The position numbers and the translations under genes were made by a program. Source: Undaria pinnatifida (lineage: Eukaryota > Sar > Phaeophyceae > Laminariales > Alariaceae). From it: a stretch of 64,000 bases of DNA. The DNA lies in NCBI GenBank assembly GCA_012845835.1, contig JABAKD010000002.1:24098518-24162517 (forward strand), in the 5' to 3' direction. Below the pieces are notes generated by a model. The model had not been told where the DNA came from. It made no database searches and worked only from the letters and a program-made list of their open reading frames with translations. The number at the start of each line of letters is the position of its first letter. Within the stretch, counting starts at the first letter, position 1. This document shows positions 11,095 to 20,679 of this stretch, piece after piece.

Positions 11095-11620
11095 AGATAA
11101 CACCCCCCCCTACATGAGCACACCCGGTGATACATTGATTGCTTCGTTTTTCGACCACCACTTTATCACCGGGGGTACATTGAATACCACACCCCCTACG
11201 GGGAACGCCTGAAATAGTACCAAATTCCAAAATTATGTCACCGTCTGGTGGTCACCATTCACCCGCAACGGGCACCGGTGGACACCAGCATGGAGGCGAC
11301 AGCTGTGCCCCATCACAGTGATCCGAACGAGTCTACGGCCGGAACCCCACCGGTACCTCCTGCTGCCGTGCCTCGAGCGACGATCACGTTGTTTTTCTCC
11401 GGGATCGGCCCGCTTACCGGTACCGGTGCTGGTGCTACCGATACCCCGTTGACACTCCTCAGCAATCGTTAATAACGTTAGCACACCCCCTAGCTGCGGG
11501 GCTACCGTGCATGGTTACTATCACCGGGGATACGTGATACCACTTCCCCCCCCCCCCCCCCCCCGACAACAGCACGCTCCCCGACAAATTGTTATCACCG
11601 GGGTGTGCTTTCTTCCGTGT
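11095..11620. mobile_element. Putative DNA element with TATCACCGG subterminal motifs, copy 2
   Basis: CCGGTGATA and TATCACCGGGG occur at about 11126, 11162, 11519 and 11590, bracketing an open frame (11290-11472). A 17-base C run lies at about 11547. It shares motif content and internal-ORF style with the element at 7880-8770, in the opposite orientation. Confidence 0.5.
11290..11472 (+). CDS. Short Pro/Ala/Thr-rich frame with ATITLFF motif
   Basis: From ATG at 11290 the frame reads MEATAVPHHSDPNES, then a Pro/Ala-rich stretch, VPRATITLFFSG, and a Gly/Thr-rich end at a stop (61 codons). The ME start, disordered body and ITxFF motif parallel the minus-strand frame at 8268-8531. The shared plan hints at a common transposon protein start. 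Function unknown. Confidence 0.3.
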   Translation: MEATAVPHHSDPNESTAGTPPVPPAAVPRATITLFFSGIGPLTGTGAGATDTPLTLLSNR

Positions 11621-11860
11621 TATACGGTGGTTTGGCGTTTCGGCGTGTTTTTTGCTTCACCTCGATTCGTGTGCAATTATTCTTGTCTCGTCTTTATATT
11701 AATGGTACAGCAGTCTGCAACCGCGTAGTATGTATTTGTACCTCTCTTAGACTGAGCGTGCTGGGTGTCGTTGGTGCATATAATATCATAGTACAGTAGT
11801 AGTTAGTAAACAGATGGAAACAACGGACGTGCTGGGTGTCGTTGGTACATATCATACAAC

Positions 11861-12335
11861 CGGTCGCCCCGGTGGCGTATCAGGTTATCCTCGAGCCTGG
11901 TATAGGTCAGTTTCGTGAGTTCGAATCCCCCCGAGTGCACACTCGTATTAATTCGTGTGGACTTTTTCTTGTACACAAATTGACTCGCGGAAAGCGCGAG
12001 AGCGTGAGTTAGCAACACTCGATGAAAATCGACGAGCAGTGGGATTGCTGAACCCTATGCACGATAAAAATTGAAGGCGAGAACCAGGGGGAAGAAGGGA
12101 CGACACCTGTGACCACGGCTTGTCCAGAAGCTGCAAAGTAGGGGACTTTTTCTTGCGCACGAATTGACTTGCGAAAAGCACGAGAGCGTGAGTTAGCAAC
12201 ACTCGATAAAAAATCAACGAGCAGTGGGATTGCTGAACCCTATGCGGGATAAAAATTGAAGGCAAGAACCGGGGGGGAGAAGGGACGACACCTGTGACCA
12301 CGGCTTGTCCAGAAGCTGGAAAGTAGATGTGTGTG
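11861..12335 (+). mobile_element. SINE-like repeat, copy B, with partly duplicated body
   Basis: This is the best-preserved head. GGTGGCGTATCAGGTTATCC is A-box-like and GTGAGTTCGAATCCCC is a good B-box. The body ends at about 12141 (GAAGCTGCAAAGTAG) and is followed immediately by a second copy of the 3' two-thirds (12141-12335), again ending GAAGCTGGAAAGTAG. The half-unit duplication is unique to this copy. Confidence 0.75.
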
Positions 12336-12339
12336 AAAA

Positions 12340-13248
12340 CAAATATATACCATAGTACAGCAGTACTCGTAGTACGTAGTCAGTAGACATACGGAAACAA
12401 TGGTTTCATTGTAAGACAGCACAGGCGCTCTAACGCCCTAACAAACGAAGGGTTTATGATACCAAGGTAGTACCTTGTACCAGGTATGTTTTAATAACAA
12501 TGTTAGCCACCTTCTTCGGTGCTTGCGCGGTTGCCCTTGAGTTGTCAAACAAGATAGTCAAGTCGTGACGGTTTTTCTCGATCTTGAGCAAGCTGAAAAT
12601 CGGCAATGGTTGTTAACTGTTCGACGGCCGACGGGGGAGAGACATGACAGGTTGGAGATATTTATGTCACCCGGGCTTTCTTTTCTTTGCATTCCTGGAA
12701 CTGTGTTGAGGCATTTGATTGGAAGGCCGTCATCTCCGCATTTCCGCCAAAGGTTGGGCCGATTCGGCCCAATTTGTCCCATGGGCTCAGCTCCTTAGGC
12801 TTATGGATTTGTGGTGTTCTACTTCTAGCCAAAGCCAGAACCCGCCATTGTCATATCCACTCACGCTGCGTTTTTGTGTGCTTTATTGTTGGGATTCGAT
12901 AGACCATCCAGCAATGCTCCTACTTCTTCAATAGGGCCAGTCGAAGCTGAATATGGTTGCCGCGCCCCGATGTTGGTTGGTCGGTGTCATCTGATGTGTT
13001 GCTACGAGGTTGCTGGCTATCCAGTGTGAGTTGCGAGAACGGCATTGTTTTTATTTGTCTACCCGTCCTGTTTCCTGTTTCCCTCCATATTTACTATTGC
13101 TTTTGTCCTTTTCCGTTTTGTCTTTTCTTGTTTTCCTCTTTTTTTTGTTTTTCATGACTCTGGGTGTACTGGTGTCGTTTGGTAGAAAGAACGGGTTAGT
13201 GTAAAGACAACACACACGTTACTGGAAGTAGTGTGGTTGGTGTACGAA
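12340..13248. other. No gene seen
   Basis: Contains a TACCAGGTA palindrome near 12477 and several short open frames in both directions without recognisable content or splice support. Confidence 0.35.
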
Positions 13249-14028
13249 GGCCATTTCTTATACAGTCGGATTTGACCGTTTTCGACTGAAGCCCAAATCG
13301 ACCTTTCTTATTTCAGTCGAAAAAGGGCTTTTTCGACTCAACTTTTGTCGACTGAGTTTCCGACTTGGGGATCCAGTCTAAAAACTTGACTTTTTCGACT
13401 GGATCTGTCGAAAAACTCAGTTGAAAAAGTTTTACACCTGTTTTTTGAACCCATCGCATCGCACATCCCACCACAAAACACACACCCACGCGCCCACACA
13501 CCCATTACCACCAGGTACCACACAGCAGTATCATACAACAGCGCCGACGCTGCCTTGGCCATCACTGCTGTTGCTTCTCGCCGCAAGTCAGCGTGGTGCA
13601 CTCCTAGCTCCGCTCGCCAGCAGCGTGTATCACACGGCAGCAGTAGCGCGCTTTATCGATGCCATGTTGCCAACAATGGCTACGCCTGCTGTAGCTTTGG
13701 CGGCTCCCGGCTGAGTGCAAAACGCCACGAGCGTAGCCTTGACGGCTTTCGGCTAAGCCCAACGCCACCAACCCGCTTGGACGAAGATTCGTCGCGCGTG
13801 AAGCACGCGTTGCTCACGAAGAACGAGCGAAGCGCAGAGCTGCCAACCGATTTTCGAGTGCCATACAGCAGTACTCCCTCACACCAACCGCCTCTAGGAA
13901 GAGCACAAAAACTATAAAATCGACTCGACTGACGATAACAAGAGGGGCCAGAAGAATCCAGTCGAAAAAAAGGCCAGTCGAGAAGGGCCGTTTTCGACTG
14001 GCGGAATCCGACTGTATAAGAAACGGCC
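13249..14028. mobile_element. TIR element (non-autonomous DNA transposon) with CAGTCGAAAA subterminal repeats
   Basis: The left end GGCCATTTCTTATACAGTCG is matched by the inverted right end (GGCCGTTTCTTATACAGTCG on the complementary strand), giving ~24-bp TIRs with one mismatch in a ~780-bp element. Both subterminal zones are packed with TTTCGACTG/CAGTCGAAA repeats in both orientations. The centre has CAG/CTG-rich sequence without an intact transposase frame. The target-site duplication is unclear. Superfamily not assigned. Confidence 0.75.
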
Positions 14029-14119
14029 AATATAACTGTATGCGTGTTGCGCATGTTTTGCCTTCGTGTTTATTGCGGTTGGCATTGCATGACCAAATAA
14101 CCTTGACTGTATACACAGT

Positions 14120-14245
14120 AGATGCTTGCAATGTTCATCTCTGTCTCGTAGTTTGTGACCACATCAGAGCTCGTCTCTCCATATACGATCGCCAGCACGG
14201 GTTGTGCTGGGCGTGCTGGGTAGATGGGTAGAAAGATCCGTTTAA
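14120..14245 (-). repeat. Dispersed repeat family 2, copy 3
   Basis: On the minus strand it contains ...CACCCAGCAC-like sequence, GAGAGACGAGCTCTGATGTGG and GAGACAGAGAT. The match to the 53.6-kb copy extends into GCCATGCAGTGCCAACCGCA-like sequence at 14040-14095. Confidence 0.5.
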
Positions 14246-14360
14246 CGTATACAACACACGCGCTTCAAACCAGGAAACTCATTTTTTTTTCTCTCAATAT
14301 CATATCTATGATATAATATCATATTCGTACAAGTGATCACAAAAAAAGAAATGAAAAAGT

Positions 14361-14410
14361 GTAAAAGGTGAATGTGTACTCTTTGAAAAGAGTACATATT
14401 CACATTTTAC
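14361..14410. repeat. Near-perfect hairpin (about 22-bp stem, 4-nt loop)
   Basis: GTGAATGTGTACTCTT and AAGAGTACATATTCAC pair with one mismatch around TGAA, and the flanking GTAAAA/TTTTAC extends the stem. A second small stem (TTGGCAGG...CCTGCCAA) follows at about 14434-14458. It could be a tiny MITE or a structured transcript; expression is unknown. Confidence 0.6.
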
Positions 14411-16070
14411 AGTTCTGCAGGCGTTTTTTGTGTTGGCAGGCTATTCCCTCCTGCCAATGTTGGCAGATTCCCCGGCGCCGGAATGTGTATGAGCTTTCAT
14501 GGCCCAAGAACAATCCTGGGCGGTATCGATGCGTTCCACGTACGGTAGGGTACCCGGTTTAGGATCCCCTCGGAACAGACGAGTGCTACGAACCGACCGC
14601 TCCAAGGCACTCTTATCTCAGATTGGGTACAAGTACGTATCGTGTAGGTTTTTGTGTGCCAATGTTCCAGTCGTGGAATATTATCACATGGTGCAGGCAG
14701 AACAATTTAACCTAAAGTTCAGCATCCATACGATATATACATGGAAATGTTTTGAGGTGAGCACTTATTTTCACAAGACATAAAAACATGTCGCCGGAAA
14801 GCTCTCTTTCAGGCGGATCGAACAATCGTCGTGGCAGACTTTTTTTTTTTTTTTTTCGTCGTTGGGCTTGAGTTATCGGATTCCTCCAATGAAACTGGGG
14901 TGTCCTACATATATTATTGTATTTTTCACAACCGACCTATAGGGAACTTACCCTAACCCATAGGAAATACTGTACCGGTCGAAATGCCCCCTGATGACGT
15001 GTGTATCACTGAGGAATTGGTCAAGATTTTGGGGCTCGATACATGAGTCATGACCTTTTCGTAACGCCGTATTTGAACGTATCTCATCAAGGCGCAACTT
15101 TCTGTTGAAGCAAAAGTATTTTTTCTCTGTTCGGAAGCGAGCATATGGGCGAACCCCCCCCCCCGCCGCTATTTTTCGCGCTCCAGCTGTGGAGATTTTA
15201 GCGCAAAATTGGAACGATGAACGTCGAAAAACTGATCGGAGACTGAAAGTTGATCAATTCTAATGGGCACACTGCCTGACTCCTTTCTATCCTACGGTGC
15301 TACGCGCTCTCAAATCCCTGTGCCCCAGGCGGCCGTCTCTGGCAAGCGCGAGAGGTCTTCTGTCGCTGCTGTCTGGGTTATCCTATTTTTTCGTCTCGAG
15401 ATGATCGACAAAAATCGTCTGTTCAATCAGAATCCCTTCCACGCCTCCACAAACACCTTTTTACTACGTAAACTTACATTTTTCCCTGCTCCAGCTGTGG
15501 AGATTTTAGCGCAAAATTGGAACACGATGAATGTCGAAAAACTCATCGGATTCCGACGAATTGAACCTGCACCCAGGACCCTTTTTTTTGTTCCCAGAAA
15601 CGTTCTGTGGACCGAGAACTCCGTTACAAGAGGTCACTTGCGCGGGAATTGCCTTTTGCATGAAGGGTGGGGGGTTTATTTCAAGCTTTGCTGTTACAGC
15701 ATGTGAATGCTCAGTCTTCTCGTGGTAAGATTTACGGCAAATAGTGCAAGTAGTTGCGCGTGTTACGATATTTTACGTGTGTATGAAGTTCCTTTCGCGC
15801 TGGTGTCACATTCTCAACCCTGGTGGTGTCGTTTCGGGTGAATTTTCTTGCGTTTCGAGTCAATTTTTGTGCCTTTTCGAGGTAATTTCGGGGTATTTTT
15901 TTCCGTTATTGGCCATTGTTGTCCATGATGTTTTTTTGAAGAGCGGATTCGGGTTCCTCTCGGCCGTGCTTTTCCATGAGCACGTTGTTTCACCCTTTGT
16001 CGACTCTCAAAAACGATGGAGAAAAAAACGATACCTCGTTTGGTAAAAATTGTCCTTCCTGTATCATGTG
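14411..16070. other. No gene seen apart from the direct repeat
   Basis: Poly-T (14839) and poly-C (15156) runs and scattered short frames only. Confidence 0.35.
15173..15556 (+). repeat. Direct repeat, ~65 bp, ~305-bp spacing
   Basis: The segment beginning CTCCAGCTGTGGAGATTTTA and ending near GTCGAAAAACT(G/C)ATCGGA occurs at about 15181 and again at about 15490. No coding meaning was seen. Confidence 0.7.
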
Positions 16071-16362
16071 CCGGTCGCCCCGGTGGCGTATCAGGTTATC
16101 TTCGAGCCTGGCATAAGTCAGTTTCGTGATTTCGAACCCCCCCGAGTGCATGCTCGTATAAAATTCGTGGGGACTTTTTTTTGTGCACAAATTGACTCGC
16201 GGAAAACGCGAGAGCGTGAGTTAGCAACACTGGATGAAACATCGACGAGCGGTGGGATTGCTGAACCCTATGCGCGATAGAAATTGAAGGCAAGAACCGG
16301 GGGGGAGAAGGGACGACACCTGTGACCACGGCTTGTCCGGAAGCTGGAAAGTAGATGTGTAA
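16071..16362 (+). mobile_element. SINE-like repeat, copy C
   Basis: Full-length unit from CCGGTCGCCCCGGTGGCGTA through TTCGTGATTTCGAACCCCCC (weak B-box) to GGAAGCTGGAAAGTAGATGT, followed by an A-rich run. Same orientation as copy B. Confidence 0.7.
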
Positions 16363-19300
16363 AGAAAATATATATTATAAAAAATGAAAATACACTCCAG
16401 CTGTGAGATCGAAGATTTTGTCGAGACTGATCTTTGCAAGCTGTGTGTGATACTCCGATCGCGCGTATTACGGGTTGTGTGTCCTCATTAAGGATATAAG
16501 TCGGCGACTCCCTTTACATCAACAGTGTAGCTATCAGGGTCAACAGGGTGATGTTAGTCAGTCTGTGCGCGGAAACTATAAAACGCGTTTCTGAGGGAGA
16601 CAAATTCTGACAAATTCTGACAGCTGTGGAGGGAAATGCATCCGTTTATCAAGTGAATAACATATATATATAAAAAAAAAAAAACACTTGAGATGTGGCA
16701 TGACAGAAAAGGACCTTGATCAAAACCCATATTTGCCAAAGCTGCGTGTGTTATAATACATGGTAAAAGAACGAAAGCTGCGTGTGATATAATACATAGT
16801 AGAAAAAACGAAGATGGCGTTTCAGCTGACACCGAACTTTTGATCAAAACTACATAGAAGTATATGAACATGCGTACGTTCTTATCAAAGCAAGTTTGGT
16901 CGAAAAAGTTGAAAAAAAAAAAGTCTACACTTTCCAAAACAAAATAAGTGGATTTCCAAATGAATGCCAGAAAACTGGATTTTAAAATTTTAAGCTGTCC
17001 GTGTTTTTTTGCACCCTGTTGAATTCCCACCAGTTCCATTTTTGCTGGCCATCATTTGGAGCTCGAGATTTTGTTGGGGGAATTTTGAACTGCACAACTT
17101 TTCGACGATTTTGTTTCGATAGTAATGACGTTTTAAGTCGCGGGTCACAAGCAAAAAAAGAAATAAGCGTTCGTACCCCTCCCATTTTTCTTTAAAATTT
17201 TCTCCTTGGTTCAAAAATCAAGAAAAGAAAAAACGAGGGTGTTGGATGTGGACCCAACCAACCGCTCACCCATGTGCTATCGCACCCTACCCCAACACAA
17301 CACAACACAACACAACACAACACAACACAACACAACCCTAACAATCAAGGAATATTAGTAATTGAAAATGACAAGTTTCGGGTCCGATACGCTGAACCGC
17401 TTGGCACCGATATTTGCGGAGGCTTCGTGAGCTTCCCGGCATTAGGCTCGCCCAGCTCGTGCAGCAGTAGCCGATAGCAGCTGGCCGAGACAGTGAAGCT
17501 GCCGGTAGACACCAAAATCCTGTTCCGATTCCCCTCCTGAGGTGTATCGAGCACCTTGCTGGGTTTCTTAGAATGCAACGTTAAAACGAGCGGCCGGTGT
17601 TGTATCACACAGCTTGCAAAGATGCGTATCGACCCTAAATTTGTCGAACTCACAGCTGACGTATTTGAATATTTTATGAACCATTTTTTGGGCGTGAGGT
17701 ATTAATTCGTCTCGTCCCCGGCGGAAACTCGCGGGCGGTCCCTTCGCCCACCTCCCCGCGCCCCCACACGCCAACAAAAACACCCTCGCCAAAAAAACCG
17801 CGAAAACCGCATGCTGTACTTTTCTTCCGCCTGTCCTCCCCCAACTTATTCTATAGATAGTATTACTCGATGCTATTTTTAAGCAAAATACTCTGACTTG
17901 GTTGCACGAGCGAAATTGAAATATCAATCATTTGATACACCTGGTATGCATTACGTATACCGCAAAGACATGATAAAAAAATCGACTCTAACTGTAAAAA
18001 AATTTGAAGTAAACTGACCCAACAAGTGTGTGGAGGCATTTCTGAAAGGGGATAAGGGTTAGAACTGCCCCACCCCCGCTTTGGGACTCCATTAAATGCT
18101 TTGTGGTTTTAGTTGTTGCTTTCTCTCGTCTGTTCCTTCGCCTGTGCTGTTTGTCGTTTTATTTCATTTTTTTGTTTTGCGCGCGGGGCTTGGTTTTGTT
18201 CCCTTTTTTGTTTGCGCTGGCGTACGTGCTAACTGAACAGTCGTCGTACCTTTTTTTAGTACGAGTATTTCGCTCTTTTGTGCCTGTAACACGTTCGTTC
18301 GTTAGTCTGTTATCACGTCCTTTCTGTGTTTTTACTTTTTCGCATGGGATTGATGCATGCTTTCCTTTTCTTTTTGCACTGGCGCACGCGCCACCTAGCT
18401 GTATGCGTTTCGTTTTTGTTTTAATAGAGTGTTTGCGAAAAAAGTTATTCGGAGAAAAATACTTTGTTTCCGCTAAAAAACGTGAATTCCCTTCCCGTTA
18501 TTATTTTGGTGTGTTGTGACACTTAGACCGCGGCGGCCTCACACCGCGCTGCCGTCACTGCTGCTGCTGCTGATGCTATCACGGTGTGTGGTGGGATTGA
18601 AATGGTATACGCTGTCTTGTTGTCACGGTCTATGATACCAGCATAGCAACACGAGCACGTCAAGAGCAGCTTGTCGGGTCGACACTTTCTCCACGAAACC
18701 AAGCGCGCGAGAGCGCACCGTCGTAGCAGCGGGTCGCGGGGTGGCCCGCTGACACATCTTTACGCCGCTCATCCGCGTCATACTGTAGCTACACTTCTCG
18801 AGTCTTTTGTGCTCTCAGCGGTTGTTGTGCTGTGTCAATACAGCAAGCAACAGGCGGCTGGTGGTGCGTGCCAGGGAAGGGAGATTAGTGATCAGTGCTG
18901 TGTTAGGCAAATCCTCGGTGCGTTGTAGGCCAATGAAAAAGAGAGCCGAAAAGTGATGCAATTTTTATGAAAACGTACCTTCGCTAAGGGCCCAGATTAA
19001 TGAGGAGCACGGAAAATCGTAATCCGATTTAGTTTTTTAATTTCATGAAAAGTACACTAAAAATTTAACTCTGCTTATTATCAAGGGACGGCGTAGTGCG
19101 TTCTAGAATTTTAAAAAATGCAAAAGGGTCAACGAACACCCGTGGGCAACGACGGAGGCGAGCGATGGCTCGCGTCCTCCCCGGAGCGCCGCGGCTGGCG
19201 GCAGATTGTTTTCGCCGGCAGCGGCTAGGAGGCTATGGCTCTAGGCGTCTCTTGGATGGGCTGACGCCGCCCCGCCGCCCCACACGGGCAGCAGCGATAT

Positions 19301-19441
19301 GTATATAGCGGTCGGACTTCTGAGCAAAGTCGTGATGTGGTAGTTGGTCATGTAATTTTCGAGGTGCAGGGCAACGAAAAACTGGATTTGCGGTGGGCTC
19401 GATTGTTTTCGAAGCTTCGCAAGCGGTCTACGCTGTGCTAG
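16363..19441. other. AT/T-rich stretch, no supported exon
   Basis: Holds an ACAAC pentanucleotide array (17291-17338) and a tandem pair around GCTGCGTGTG(T/A)TATAATACA at about 16741 and 16780. Degenerate T-rich repeats with GCGCTGGCG(C/T)AC-type motifs lie near 18.2-18.4 kb and recur at 20.0-20.25 kb. ORFs here are Phe/Leu/Ser-rich frames through poly-pyrimidine DNA. Earlier exons of the JmjC gene could hide here, but I could not place any. Confidence 0.35.
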
Positions 19442-19628
19442 GGGCCTTCGGAGGCCGCGCTGCGGCTGCTCCGGTGGTCCTACCTCTCGCAGTGGTGGCT
19501 TCTCGCCTCTCAATCAGCCGACGACATGGCACCAATTCGCGTGCCCGTCTTCGGTTACATAGAACATGCCATGCCTAGGTGCACAAACTCCCCAAATTGG
19601 ATCTCGATTTTCGACTTAATGCGACCAA
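19442..19628 (+). CDS. Candidate upstream exon of the JmjC gene (tentative)
   Basis: After an AG at 19441 the frame reads GPSEAALRLLRWSYLSQ, then WWLLASQSADDMAPIRVPVF, then GYIEHAMPRCTNSPNW and ISIFDLMRP. It ends at a good donor, CCAA|GTAAGTA, at 19628. The composition is protein-like and the position is right for the N-terminal part of the oxygenase. The same frame is open upstream to a stop just before 19442 (VVVGHVIFEVQGNEKLDLRW), so the exon could be larger. However, it exits in phase 1 while the next sure exon (20456) begins in phase 0. A missing micro-exon or another donor would be required. Confidence 0.35.
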
Positions 19629-20304
19629 GTAAGTATTTTTTTTTTGCCTCTATGTTGAACTGACTTTTCGTAATAATTCTGAGAATGCCTGCTCGGTGAT
19701 TCATTTTTTGACCAACCAGATGCACATTAAATTCAAATTGTAAAAAAAATCGAATTTCGATATGGCATGTTCCTCGTTAATTCGGGCCCCGAAGTACTTT
19801 TTTGTCATGTTTTTAGTAAAATACCGCAGATTCCACCTTTGTTTCATTCAAGTTTTCACGAAGAACGTTTTTCGCAAACACTGCTGTAATCACCTGTTTT
19901 TGTGCCTGCGTCTCTTCTTGCGTCCATTGTTCTTGTTTTCCTGCATATATAGGGTTCGTTTGTTTTTTCTTTTCGCGTGGGATTGGTATTCGTTTCCTTT
20001 TTTTTTGGCGCTGACGAACGCGCTCACTTCAATAACCGTCATGCCTTTTGTTTTGCCCTTGCTTTCGCTCGATTGTTCTTCTGTCTATTCTTTCGCACGA
20101 GTACTTTCTTTCCTTTTTTTTGGTGCCCTGGAGCACGCGCTATCTTTGCTGTGTTCACGGGTTTTCAGCGTTCTTTAACTTGCTCGTTGCTTGCTTCATG
20201 TTCTGTTGTTTCGTCGGTTCTTAGCCTTTTTTTCTGTGCCGGAGCACGCGCTAACCTAAACTGTCACGCCTTTTCGTGTGTCGTGCGATCGTTCGCTTGT
20301 TTGT

Positions 20305-20329
20305 TCAATCGTTCGCTCTTTCTTTCTTC

Positions 20330-20394
<65 letters not shown>

Positions 20395-20400
20395 TTTCTT
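20305..20400. repeat. TTTC microsatellite
   Basis: About 95 bp of TTTC repeats immediately upstream of the first secure JmjC exon, within its preceding intron. Confidence 0.9.
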
Positions 20401-20455
20401 TTTTTTCCTCACGCGGGGGCTGTTGGTGTCTTTTCCACGTGTTTTATTTTTTCAG

Positions 20456-20679
20456 GAGCTGGGCCTCGACAGCAGCGGCAGGCCCCGAGTGATGAGCGCG
20501 CCGCTCGACAAGCTTAAGGGCGACTTCCCCCTTCGCCCTGCCTTGGCCGGCTCCTTGGTCCCGCAGAACGTGAACCTCTGGATGGGCCACAGCAAGAAGG
20601 GGGCAATGTCCAGCAGTGGGCTTCACCATGACTTTCACGACAACCTTTACGTGCTACTGCGCGGCAAGAAACGCTTCAG
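20456..20679 (+). CDS. JmjC gene exon with HxD iron-binding motif
   Basis: The acceptor TTTTTTCAG precedes 20456, and the donor is TTCAG|GTGCGC. It is in phase 0 and leaves phase 2. It encodes ELGLDSSGRP..., NVNLWMG and LHHDFHDN. All the expected first-half residues of the metal site are present. Confidence 0.88.

Noticed and set aside
16554-17039. 161-codon minus-strand ORF
   Set aside because: Phe/Leu-rich translation of A/T-rich DNA with homopolymer runs; no domain or splice context.
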